Assembly (NCBI GenBank): GCA_958403905.1
Contig: CATXZD010000003.1
Coordinates: forward strand, 124,001-188,000
Source: an uncultured Ruminococcus sp.
GTDB lineage: Bacteria; Bacillota; Clostridia; Oscillospirales; Acutalibacteraceae
DNA length: 64,000 nucleotides
Direction of reading: 5' to 3'
Shown in pieces: positions 25,451 to 32,955 of the stretch (its first letter is position 1; each line of letters starts with the position of its first letter). A model generated the notes under the pieces. That model did no database searches and was not told where the DNA came from. It saw only the letters and a list, made by a program, of their open reading frames with translations. Position numbers and translations under genes: made by a program.

Positions 25451-27118
25451 TTACTTAACAATATTCAGATTATAAATATAGCTCATATCGACATTGCCTG
25501 ATATACCGTTTACTTTTGCACTATCCGTAAACTGCCATACGTCGCAGTTAACGGTATAATAACTGTTCCACTCTGCGTTCCAAATTGAATATTTACTTTC
25601 CACGGTATCATAATTAAGCGGATAACTGTATACGGATGCGCTTGCATACACACCTGCATCATATCCGGCTTTTTCAATTGCACTACAGAAATTAACTGCC
25701 ATTTGCGTATAAGTTGATTTACTTAGGCTTGTAATTGCAGGTGCATACTCCATATCGTAATAAACAGGCAAATCAAGTTGCTTATTACCCAAGCAATATA
25801 GGCAAGCATTGGCTTCAGCCGTGGCTTCGCTTGCTGACATTGCATAACTGAACCAATAAACTCCGACCTTTAAGCCTGCTGCCTTTGCTTTAGCATAATT
25901 GGTTTCAAAAGTATCATCTTTTTGATATGTTTCTCTTCCGTAACCGGCACGAAGAATAACATAATTAATACCGTCAGATTTTACCTTGTTAAAATCAATA
26001 TTACTGCCTTGCCAAGTTGAAACGTCTATGCATTTTACTTTTGAACCTGATACAGTAATCTTACACGTTGCAGTTTTGCCGTTGTAGGTCTTGATTGTAA
26101 TTGTAGTTGTGCCCTGCATTTTCGGACTGATTTGAGCTTTATTTCCACTCGTCTTTTTTACTGTTGCAATCTTTGTATTTGAACTGCTCCACGTGAAATT
26201 ATAAGAGTACGAACCACTGTTAGTACTTTCACTGATTATATAATTTTCACCGACCTTAAGAGTTTTGCTTGATACACTCAAGGTGACATTTGTCGGTGCA
26301 GCTTTTACGGTTACTGAACAAGTTGCAGTTGCTCCGTTATAGAGCTTACACGTAATCGTTGCAGTGCCTTGTTTTTTGGCAGTAACCAGACCGCCGCTTT
26401 TTTCTACAGAAGCAACGGTTGAATTATTTGAATTATACCATCGGAAATATGCAACAGTGTTGTCAGATATGTAACTATCAAGGTCAAATTCTTCTCCTAC
26501 GCCCAAAGTCAGATTTGTCTTATTTAATGTTACGCTCTGTGCCATATTTCCAACGGTGACTTTGCAAATTGATTTCAGTCCGTTTTCTGTGAAGCAAGTA
26601 ACTGTTGTCGTGCCGCGGGACACGGCTGTTATTGTTCCTTTGCTGTCAACTGTAGCAACAGAAACGTTGCTTGAATTGAAATTGAACGGATAATCTGCAA
26701 CATCGGTATTTTTTACAAGAGTATATTTCTCTCCGATTCCGAGTGTAAGACTTGATTTATTCAGCTCAAGCCTTGACGGATAAACTATAGTTGTTGGCTC
26801 TGTAATCGGTTCAGTTGTTGCAGACTCGGTTGTAGGTTGTTCCGTTGTACCGACTGTTGCAGTTTGAGTTGTTTCCTGTGTAGTTAAGTCTGCCAATAAT
26901 TTTTGCAGATATGTAGTATCTGCAATAGTAAGGATTCCATCACTGTTAAAATCGTATTCCTTTTGTTTTTCATCTGACAGCGTAATCAGACCTGCAATAT
27001 GTTTCTGAATTTCTGTTACGTTATAAACGGTATAATCATATGCTGAAACAGAAACAGCAGCAACACAAATAAACGTTACTGCTGTAAAAAGTATTGTTAT
27101 TAATTTTTTAAACTTCAT
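25451..27118 (-). CDS. Secreted lysozyme: dockerin, Big2 repeats and GH25 domain
   Basis: A 555-residue protein. It has a signal peptide ending in VSAYD, an N-terminal dockerin-like pair (DFNSDGILTIADTTYLQKLL is the clear calcium loop), a TTE-rich linker, three Big2 Ig-like domains (about 113-350) and a C-terminal GH25 muramidase (about 355-555). The catalytic-site motifs are CIDVSTWQG and VYYDMEY. It would cut peptidoglycan outside the cell. GH25 enzymes in conjugative elements can help open the wall; the dockerin suggests binding to a cohesin-bearing surface scaffold. It has a GGAGG site. Confidence 0.9.
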   Translation of the reverse strand: MKFKKLITILFTAVTFICVAAVSVSAYDYTVYNVTEIQKHIAGLITLSDEKQKEYDFNSDGILTIADTTYLQKLLADLTTQETTQTATVGTTEQPTTESATTEPITEPTTIVYPSRLELNKSSLTLGIGEKYTLVKNTDVADYPFNFNSSNVSVATVDSKGTITAVSRGTTTVTCFTENGLKSICKVTVGNMAQSVTLNKTNLTLGVGEEFDLDSYISDNTVAYFRWYNSNNSTVASVEKSGGLVTAKKQGTATITCKLYNGATATCSVTVKAAPTNVTLSVSSKTLKVGENYIISESTNSGSYSYNFTWSSSNTKIATVKKTSGNKAQISPKMQGTTTITIKTYNGKTATCKITVSGSKVKCIDVSTWQGSNIDFNKVKSDGINYVILRAGYGRETYQKDDTFETNYAKAKAAGLKVGVYWFSYAMSASEATAEANACLYCLGNKQLDLPVYYDMEYAPAITSLSKSTYTQMAVNFCSAIEKAGYDAGVYASASVYSYPLNYDTVESKYSIWNAEWNSYYTVNCDVWQFTDSAKVNGISGNVDMSYIYNLNIVK

Positions 27119-27130
27119 TTTTCCTCCAAA

Positions 27131-27235
27131 TTAATCATAGTATCCTGAAATAACATCGGCTCTATGTGCGACTACGAAGCAGCTATAGAGCATTAAGTCG
27201 TAGAATAAAACGACTGAAATTATTATTGCAATCAT
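27131..27235 (-). CDS. Small membrane peptide (34 residues)
   Basis: ATG 27235 follows AGGAGG by seven bases and opens a frame with an N-terminal hydrophobic helix (MIAIIISVVLFYDLMLY start). It stops 13 bases before the lysozyme gene start, whose own ribosome site lies in that gap. Good signals at both ends support expression. Function unknown. Confidence 0.5.
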   Translation of the reverse strand: MIAIIISVVLFYDLMLYSCFVVAHRADVISGYYD

Positions 27236-27246
27236 ATATTTCCTCC

Positions 27247-27263
27247 TGTCCCTTCAAGGGACA
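27247..27263. repeat. Dispersed palindrome, copy 4 (variant with compensatory change)
   Basis: TGTCCCTT-C-AAGGGACA: the innermost C/G pair of the consensus is replaced by T/A on both arms, keeping perfect symmetry. It lies between the LRR gene stop and the ribosome site of the small membrane peptide. Confidence 0.8.
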
Positions 27264-27264
27264 C

Positions 27265-27852
27265 TTATTTAAATTGAATTGACTGAAATTTCGGACAGTT
27301 GATAAAGGAGTTGCCCCAACGCAAATTTTTATTGTAAGCGTATATTGTTTTGAGCTGCGAACAATTATTAAATGCGTAATCGTTAATTGTTCTGAATGTT
27401 TCCGGCAACGTTACGGTAGTAAGAGTTTTGTTATTGTAAAAAGCATTTGAGGCTATAGCCGTTATGTCACAGTTATAACCGTTAAGGCGTCTTGGAACAG
27501 TTATTGTTGACGCTGTGCCAAAATATCTGTATATTGACCCGACACCTTTTTCTATTGATATTAGGTATCTGTCATATACTGCAACAGCTCCTGAGAGATA
27601 TTTTTGAATCATTGTTGCGTCCGCTATATCAATTTTCCCAGAACGGTCAAAGTCGGCGCATTTAATGTAGAACTTTTCACTTGATTTTATACCTGACAGA
27701 TACTTTTGAATGAGCGTTGCGTCTGTAATGGTTATTTGTCCGTCACCGTTTACATCACCTGTCTGTATCGTTGCCGCATTTGCAGGAAAGATTAAGGAGA
27801 GTAAAGCGGTAATAACAATTAGCGTAACTGCGATTATTTTACGAGGATTCAT
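27265..27852 (-). CDS. Secreted dockerin protein with a short BspA-like leucine-rich repeat region
   Basis: A 195-residue protein with a signal peptide, a complete type I dockerin pair (GDVNGDGQITITDATLIQKY and DFDRSGKIDIADATMIQKYL), then an LRR_5/BspA-like region (ITAIASNAFYNNKTLTTVTL and INDYAFNNCSQLKTIY). Dockerins bind cohesins on scaffoldins or the cell surface. It has a GGAGTG site and follows parB after a terminator hairpin. Confidence 0.85.
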   Translation of the reverse strand: MNPRKIIAVTLIVITALLSLIFPANAATIQTGDVNGDGQITITDATLIQKYLSGIKSSEKFYIKCADFDRSGKIDIADATMIQKYLSGAVAVYDRYLISIEKGVGSIYRYFGTASTITVPRRLNGYNCDITAIASNAFYNNKTLTTVTLPETFRTINDYAFNNCSQLKTIYAYNKNLRWGNSFINCPKFQSIQFK

Positions 27853-27880
27853 TGTTGTTCACTCCGTTTCATTTTAATTT

Positions 27881-27914
27881 TAAGGAGCTTGTACAGGAGG
27901 GTACAAGCTCCTTT
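27881..27914. terminator. Terminator-like hairpin after parB
   Basis: 13-base arms AAGGAGCTTGTAC and GTACAAGCTCCTT flank a six-base loop, with TTTT on the plus side and TTAAAATT on the minus side. The minus-strand T run is weak, so termination may be partial. Confidence 0.55.
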
Positions 27915-27965
27915 TACAAATAAACAACACTGTTTCGGGGAAAAACAATGTTGAGGGGATAGCAA

Positions 27966-29210
27966 TTAATTATGAGCTTCTTTTATTGCAAGAATTTTAT
28001 CTTCGGCTGATACATACTTGCGAAGATATTTTCTTAACCCCGTGTCAAGCTCTGAGTATGATAATTTGTAGCTTTCCTTTTCGTTTGCCTCAGAAGTAAA
28101 AGTGACTGTCAGCTTTTTCTTGAAACTGACGGAGTATTTTTCATAATCAGGTGTGTAATACGGTGGCTTTTCGCCTTTGGAGAAATTACCCTTGAAAGAA
28201 ACACCTTTAGTAACATATTTAGTATTTATTAGCTCAATCACTTCGTCAGTTGTTGGAAAGTTTGAGATGATGTGTAAAAGAATTGAATAAGCTTCCTTTT
28301 TAATGATGTATGATATTACCATTAACACACCAAAAGGAATTTCCTGTTTCTTTGGCAAGTGTCCCTCCGAGGGACAGTTGTTTGTTTCAGAAATATCAGA
28401 ATTTATTTTTTTCTCTGCTTTCGGCTCTTCAGAGGTTATATTTTCTTCATCTTCCAGCAACAAAGGTTTATCAACAAGGGGATAGAAGATATTTTGCAGG
28501 TCATCGGGCGAAAGTCTGATTAATCGTGCCGTGTCCTTGTCAATTTTACTTTTGTCGGGGTGGTTAAGCATAAAATTAAATACGTTCGTCTGCTGTTCTG
28601 TTGATAAAAATGAGAGTTCGTAACCTGCGCCGACTGTAATTGAGTTGCTGTCAACCCTTGAGAGCAGGGGAGGGATAAGTTTTGTGAGCTGAATATATTT
28701 ATGAACGGTTTTGCGGTTTGTATTGTTTCCCTGTGCAATCTGACTTGCTGTAGATTTGCTTCCGAGCTTTAGCAGCAGATCCATTTGCTCTTTATATGAA
28801 AAAGCAAGTTCAGACGGTGAATAATCCGTGTTGCGGTCATTGTTTGTGGCAAGTAGCATAAGACGCTGCTTGTCGGGATTAGTTTCCTTTCTGATGACAG
28901 CCTTTACTTTATCAAGTCCAAGCTTTATGCAGGCGCGTTTGCGGTGACGTCCTGCAATGAGTATGTACCTGTTATCCTTTTTAGGATTAGGAATAACGAT
29001 TATCGGGTCGAGCTGACCGACTATTTTCATACTCTCGACAATGCGGTCTATTTTATCCTCGTGGATTTTTTGAGGCTGATTATCTATTTCATCAATGAGG
29101 TCAACAGCGATTTCGACAATATGATTTTCTGAGCTGTTGCCGAGAAGTTCCGCATAAGCCTGTTCGGGCGATTTCAGAACTTGCTTTTTTGGTTTGAAAA
29201 ATTCAGGCAT
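27966..29210 (-). CDS. parB: ParB-family partition protein
   Basis: A 414-residue protein. It has a ParB/Srx nuclease-like N-domain with QPQKIHEDKIDRIVESM and the IAGRHRKRACIKLG box (about residues 55-105), followed by a central helix-turn-helix region (TASQIAQGNNTNRKTVHKYI). The C-terminal 130 residues after a linker are unlike the usual dimerisation domain. The linker codons contain one copy of the dispersed palindrome (read CPSEGHLP). The start overlaps the parA stop by eight bases. ParB would bind parS sites and help keep the excised or replicating ICE. Confidence 0.88.
   Translation of the reverse strand: MPEFFKPKKQVLKSPEQAYAELLGNSSENHIVEIAVDLIDEIDNQPQKIHEDKIDRIVESMKIVGQLDPIIVIPNPKKDNRYILIAGRHRKRACIKLGLDKVKAVIRKETNPDKQRLMLLATNNDRNTDYSPSELAFSYKEQMDLLLKLGSKSTASQIAQGNNTNRKTVHKYIQLTKLIPPLLSRVDSNSITVGAGYELSFLSTEQQTNVFNFMLNHPDKSKIDKDTARLIRLSPDDLQNIFYPLVDKPLLLEDEENITSEEPKAEKKINSDISETNNCPSEGHLPKKQEIPFGVLMVISYIIKKEAYSILLHIISNFPTTDEVIELINTKYVTKGVSFKGNFSKGEKPPYYTPDYEKYSVSFKKKLTVTFTSEANEKESYKLSYSELDTGLRKYLRKYVSAEDKILAIKEAHN
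28360..28376. repeat. Dispersed palindrome, copy 5 (inside parB)
   Basis: Exact core TGTCCCTCCGAGGGACA within the linker of the parB reading frame. This is the only copy inside a gene. Confidence 0.85.
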
Positions 29211-30015
29211 TCTCGCACACCTCCATAATTTTATGTGCTACTTCAATATACTGCGCTCCGACAACCGATTTGTGGTCTGATACGCTGCTGCGGCGGAAGC
29301 CTACAGAGTTTTTCGCTTCGGTTCTGTATGAAATATATGTATTGAAAACTAAGTCGCCGTAGCTTTCCTTAAGCTCATTGAAAATCGTTGCGGAATGTTT
29401 TGTGTTTGTCTGGTACATTGTCACCAACATTCCTATTAGGTATTTACAAATATTCGTATCATTCTTGACTCGGATAAATGTATCTGTCATTTGCTCTACT
29501 CCCTCATAACTCAGAATGTCTGCCTGCACCGGGATAAGAAGCTTATCGCAGGCTTTGAGTACATTTGTAACGAGCAGGTCAAGTGCTGTCTGACAGTCAA
29601 AAATGATGTAATCATAATTTTTGTTAAAATACTCGTTGTCAAAAATTCGTGAAATGACATTTGAGCTGTTATTGTCTGCGGCAATGATTCCGAGCATTCC
29701 GGCAAGCACGTTGATTGATGGAATAAAGTCAATGTTTTCTTCTTTGTTATGGCGTATGCAATTATCAAAATCAATCGGCTGATTTGTAACGGTGCTGAAA
29801 ATAATATCGGACGTTGTAGGCTTACCGTCAGGTGAGAAGTCAAGCCAGTTTGAAAGATGATGCTGTGGGTCACAGTCAACGAGCAAGACTTTCCTTTTTT
29901 GGAGTGCAAGTGCAGCGCCTATATTTAACACTGTTGTTGTTTTTCCTACGCCGCCCTTTTGATTTGATACTGCGATTTTGATTGCTTTCTTGTTGGTGTT
30001 CTTTGTTTCTGTCAT
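29203..30015 (-). CDS. parA: ParA-family partition ATPase
   Basis: A 270-residue protein with the deviant Walker A motif QKGGVGKTTTVLN near residue 18, a VDCDPQHHLSNWL box and an IFDCQTALDLL segment (Walker B). It has no N-terminal DNA-binding domain, as in Soj-type ParA. It is coupled to parB by an overlap. A palindrome copy lies 50-67 bases upstream of its start, where an autoregulatory or centromere site would be expected. Confidence 0.92.
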   Translation of the reverse strand: MTETKNTNKKAIKIAVSNQKGGVGKTTTVLNIGAALALQKRKVLLVDCDPQHHLSNWLDFSPDGKPTTSDIIFSTVTNQPIDFDNCIRHNKEENIDFIPSINVLAGMLGIIAADNNSSNVISRIFDNEYFNKNYDYIIFDCQTALDLLVTNVLKACDKLLIPVQADILSYEGVEQMTDTFIRVKNDTNICKYLIGMLVTMYQTNTKHSATIFNELKESYGDLVFNTYISYRTEAKNSVGFRRSSVSDHKSVVGAQYIEVAHKIMEVCENA

Positions 30016-30065
30016 TTTTAATTCCCCCGAATTATGTTTTTTTATTTGTATTTTATTTTTGCAAG

Positions 30066-30082
30066 TGTCCCTCGGAGGGACA
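30066..30082. repeat. Dispersed palindrome, copy 6 (opposite centre base)
   Basis: TGTCCCTCGGAGGGACA, with G instead of C at the centre, so it is the same site in the opposite orientation. It lies between parA and the divergent plus-strand gene. Confidence 0.85.
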
Positions 30083-30107
30083 CATAAATTAAGCTTAAAT
30101 ATTGTGC

Positions 30108-30137
30108 TTTACAATCACTTATATTATTGTGTATAAT
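30108..30137 (+). promoter_or_regulatory. Promoter of the plus-strand gene next to parA
   Basis: TTTACA (30108-30113), 18-base spacing and TATAAT (30132-30137), 22 bases upstream of the ATG at 30159. Confidence 0.55.
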
Positions 30138-30158
30138 ACTAAATAAAGGAGTGGTCTT

Positions 30159-30500
30159 ATGAAGATAAAGATTATTTTTACAGATATTGAGGTTGACTTT
30201 TTGATACAGATTTTAAATCAATTTATGTCTGAAAATAACATTACTAACTTTCCTCTAAAAAACAAACTGCTGTTAAATGAGAATTTGTTTTATAAAGAAG
30301 AAGTTATATTTTTGTATCTGTATCTTAAAGCGTTTAAAAAAACGATTGAGAAGTATTTGGATAATCCTCAAACCAACGATGAAAATTTGCGTTTGAACTA
30401 TAAGGGTGTAAATCATTGTTTGCGTAAATGCCGTAAATCTTTAGAAGAACAGAATTTTGATTTTTCTGAACCGGAGGTTTCGTATAATGAATTTTTTTAA
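30159..30500 (+). CDS. Small AT-rich protein of unknown function
   Basis: A 113-residue protein with a GGAGTGG ribosome site, divergent from parA. It is rich in Leu, Lys, Asn and Phe and predicted largely helical, with no recognised motif. Base composition is more AT-rich than the surrounding operon, like the other plus-strand gene at 22699. It may be cargo or a regulator of the divergent parAB promoter; neither is shown. Confidence 0.6.
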   Translation: MKIKIIFTDIEVDFLIQILNQFMSENNITNFPLKNKLLLNENLFYKEEVIFLYLYLKAFKKTIEKYLDNPQTNDENLRLNYKGVNHCLRKCRKSLEEQNFDFSEPEVSYNEFF

Positions 30501-30608
30501 ATCATTTTCTAAATACTTAAAATAAAGAAACATAATTCTTGAAGCCATCCTCATTTCCGATGAATTTACAACTGTTTTACTTAAAGTTCCGTAACCTTTA
30601 TTTTTCAA
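30441..30608 (-). CDS. Small basic protein (55 residues), TTG start
   Basis: A TTG at 30608 lies six bases after GAGGTGA and directly downstream of palindrome copy 7. The frame (KNKGYGTLSKTVVNSSEMRM near the N-terminus) reads to 30441 and overlaps the 3' end of the plus-strand gene by 60 bases. The palindrome/ribosome-site context equals that of other element genes, which favours a real gene, but the overlap makes it uncertain. Confidence 0.4.
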   Translation of the reverse strand: MKNKGYGTLSKTVVNSSEMRMASRIMFLYFKYLENDLKKFIIRNLRFRKIKILFF

Positions 30609-30628
30609 GTTTGTCACCTCTTTTCTGT

Positions 30629-30655
30629 GCAAGTGTCCCTCCGAGGGACACTTGC
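30629..30655. repeat. Dispersed palindrome, copy 7 (full 27-bp form)
   Basis: 13-base arms identical to copy 1, core TGTCCCTCCGAGGGACA. It lies 13 bases after a minus-strand terminator and before the ribosome site of the small basic protein. Confidence 0.85.
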
Positions 30656-30667
30656 TTTTTGCTGATA

Positions 30668-30693
30668 ATAAAAAAGACTGCTTAATTGCAGTC
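30668..30693 (-). terminator. Intrinsic terminator after the ArdC-like gene
   Basis: On the minus strand GACTGC-AATTAA-GCAGTC is followed by TTTTTTATTAT, seven bases after the stop codon of the ArdC-like gene. Confidence 0.75.
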
Positions 30694-30699
30694 AGAAGT

Positions 30700-32625
30700 T
30701 TACATTCCAAAGTTCATACCGCCAATTCCTCCCATATCGGGTATCTGACTGGGCATAATAGGCTGCTGCGGTGCAGAAGCTTGAGTTTGTGCGGATTGAG
30801 CATTGTTTTGAATGTTTGTGTAATTTGTGTTTTGTGTGTTCGAATTATTGTTCTGCGAATTAAGACTTTTTAGCAGCTGTTGTTTATAGTTTGCAACTTC
30901 CGCAGGCGTTGCACCGCTCATAGTAACGGAAATTTTATTAATATTTTTAACAGGCTCTTTAATGGTTGCGTTGCGGAAGTAAACAGAATCAAACGAAGAT
31001 TTGTTTACATTTATTTGAGAAAATTCACTTTCGTTGAAATTGCAATGTCTCATTCTGACGTTACTTAAATCGGAACAAGAAAAATTACTGTCAAAGCAGC
31101 GAGTGTGATAAATTTCGGAATTGCTAAGGTTTGAAGCGTGAAAATTTGAGTTGTGAATTTCACAGTCTGTAAAAACCGATTTGCTTAAGTCTGTTCCGAT
31201 AAGGTCACAACCGCTGAATTTGCAATTGTAAAATCTGCATTCACTTGCTTGCAGAATTTTACCGGCAGTATTGTTAAACTCAATATCACTGAAACGACAC
31301 CCTTCAAATTTTACATTTCCTACTTCAAGTAAATAATCAAGCTGTTTCTGTGAAATTGTAGAAGCAATAATTACATCGTTACTATACGTATAATTCAAAA
31401 GCTGTTTTTCAATATAGCCCCAATTTTTTGTTATATCGGGGTGACTGTCGGCTGATTCAATGCTGACAAGCTTATTTCCCTGACCGTTGCCGTCGGCTTC
31501 AATACGGTATATACCCTCAAGACTGTTTCCGCTTTCGGTTGTCACATTAAAACGCAAATAATTTTTATCGTTTGTGTCAAAGGTGACTTTACTGATTTTG
31601 TTTCTAATGTTGACAAGATTATTTGTATTATCTGTAACCTTTATGTTTTCAGGTGCTTTTTGAGCTGAAATCTGCGCTTGAGTTTGTGATAATTCAGGTT
31701 GTAGTTCCTGATTTACGTTGTCAACGACAGTTTTAAACGCCTTATGTGCTCTGTCAAGGGAAGCTATTACGTCTTTGCTTGTGATGTTTTTATCCGCCAG
31801 CATTTCATTATAGCAGTCTGATAAATGCCTTAATCGGCTTTCTGCAATTTCAACGCCGAAGTATGACTGAAGCATAACCGATGTTGCATCAGCTTCAAAT
31901 TCAACCTGTGCCTCAGGACGTTTTGCCTGCATCATTTCTTTGTCGTTATGTAGAATAGCGTGCCCTGCTTCGTGCGTGAGGATAGATAATTTTGTTGTAT
32001 CATCAAACATACCGCTTAATGATATTGAGTTGGTGGACGGACTGTAATAACCACGAAGAACGACAGAATCAAAGTTGCTTTCGTGAACAGGACAATGTAA
32101 CTTTTCTTCGCAAAATCTTTTCATTGTGCTGCAAATCTGTGCGTGCTGTTCTGAAGAATAGCCGAGGTCAAGATATTTCGGATAATCTTCTTTCGGACAA
32201 TTTGTCTGTGCAATATCAAAAACAGTTCCTACTTTGAAATAAAGCTTTTGTTCAGACGGTATCTGATGAAGCTTATAGGCTGCTTTCTGTTCGGCGGTTG
32301 CTTTGCTCAAAGGTACGAGGTCATCACCGATATGCAGATACGTTTTTACAGTAGGTACAAGAATTTTCATACCGTGTTCGCCGCGCTTCACTGAATATCC
32401 CATATCCTGAAACGCTTTGAAACTGTTGCAGTATCTCGCGCCTTCTTTCTGCGAAAAAATAAGCATTGAATTTCTGACGCTGTAATTATAGAACTGTGAT
32501 GAAAATCTTAAATATTCTGCAAATTCCTGCGGATTCTCTTTGAAGCTTTCGGCAAGGTCAATGACCTTTTTTTGCATTTCTTTTTTCTGCTCTTCTGATT
32601 TAGAAGCGTCATAAGCATAAGCCAT
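30700..32625 (-). CDS. ArdC-like antirestriction protein fused to pentapeptide repeats
   Basis: A 641-residue protein. Residues 10-110 match the ArdC-type N-domain (FRFSSQFYNYSVRNSMLI-like segment and FKAFQDMGYSVKRGEHG). A zincin domain follows with HEAGH at 218-222 and a downstream glutamate in VEFEADATS. Residues of about 445-560 are pentapeptide-like repeats (CDLIGTDLSKSVFTDCEIHN). A Gln/Asn-rich tail ends in GGIGGMNFGM. ArdC proteins protect incoming DNA from restriction; pentapeptide proteins can mimic DNA. It is preceded by a 77-residue gene four bases upstream. Confidence 0.82.
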   Translation of the reverse strand: MAYAYDASKSEEQKKEMQKKVIDLAESFKENPQEFAEYLRFSSQFYNYSVRNSMLIFSQKEGARYCNSFKAFQDMGYSVKRGEHGMKILVPTVKTYLHIGDDLVPLSKATAEQKAAYKLHQIPSEQKLYFKVGTVFDIAQTNCPKEDYPKYLDLGYSSEQHAQICSTMKRFCEEKLHCPVHESNFDSVVLRGYYSPSTNSISLSGMFDDTTKLSILTHEAGHAILHNDKEMMQAKRPEAQVEFEADATSVMLQSYFGVEIAESRLRHLSDCYNEMLADKNITSKDVIASLDRAHKAFKTVVDNVNQELQPELSQTQAQISAQKAPENIKVTDNTNNLVNIRNKISKVTFDTNDKNYLRFNVTTESGNSLEGIYRIEADGNGQGNKLVSIESADSHPDITKNWGYIEKQLLNYTYSNDVIIASTISQKQLDYLLEVGNVKFEGCRFSDIEFNNTAGKILQASECRFYNCKFSGCDLIGTDLSKSVFTDCEIHNSNFHASNLSNSEIYHTRCFDSNFSCSDLSNVRMRHCNFNESEFSQINVNKSSFDSVYFRNATIKEPVKNINKISVTMSGATPAEVANYKQQLLKSLNSQNNNSNTQNTNYTNIQNNAQSAQTQASAPQQPIMPSQIPDMGGIGGMNFGM

Positions 32626-32628
32626 TTC

Positions 32629-32862
32629 TTACACCTCACAATCTGCATACTGCTTTCTGATTTCTTCCTGCTCATCAGGCGGTAACTTTGAAATGCTTGT
32701 TAAATCTCTGGGGGACATTGATTCGCCAAGCATTATAAGATTTTCAGGAATGTCACAGTAAAATAATGCTCCGTCATCCTGCTTGACGATTACTTTGTCT
32801 GTTCCATGGTAACCGACAACCGTATTATCCATATACGGTGTTTCATAATCAAATGCGCTCAT
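32629..32862 (-). CDS. Small acidic protein upstream of the ArdC-like gene
   Basis: A 77-residue protein ending four bases before the ArdC-like gene, with an AAGGAGG site. It contains VGYHGTDKVIVKQDDGALFYCD and a C-terminal helix LPPDEQEEIRKQYAD. No family recognised; the spacing implies co-translation with the ArdC-like protein. Confidence 0.6.
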   Translation of the reverse strand: MSAFDYETPYMDNTVVGYHGTDKVIVKQDDGALFYCDIPENLIMLGESMSPRDLTSISKLPPDEQEEIRKQYADCEV

Positions 32863-32887
32863 ATAAAAACCTCCTTAAAGTTTTATG

Positions 32888-32904
32888 TGTCCCTTCGAGG
32901 GACA
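32888..32904. repeat. Dispersed palindrome, copy 8 (variant)
   Basis: TGTCCCTT-C-GAGGGACA: one arm carries T instead of C without the matching change. It lies between the integrase terminator and the 77-residue gene. Confidence 0.75.
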
Positions 32905-32910
32905 CTTGTT

Positions 32911-32945
32911 AAAATAAAAACCGACTGCAAATGCATGCAATCGGT
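32911..32945 (-). terminator. Intrinsic terminator after the integrase
   Basis: On the minus strand ACCGATTGC and GCAGTCGGT arms (one mismatch) are followed by TTTTTATTTTAAC, 11 bases after the integrase stop. Confidence 0.75.
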
Positions 32946-32955
32946 ATGTTCATAA

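Noticed and set aside
8747..30655. Dispersed palindromes as a CRISPR array or as terminators
   Set aside because: Copies are kilobases apart without regular spacers, and no T run follows them.
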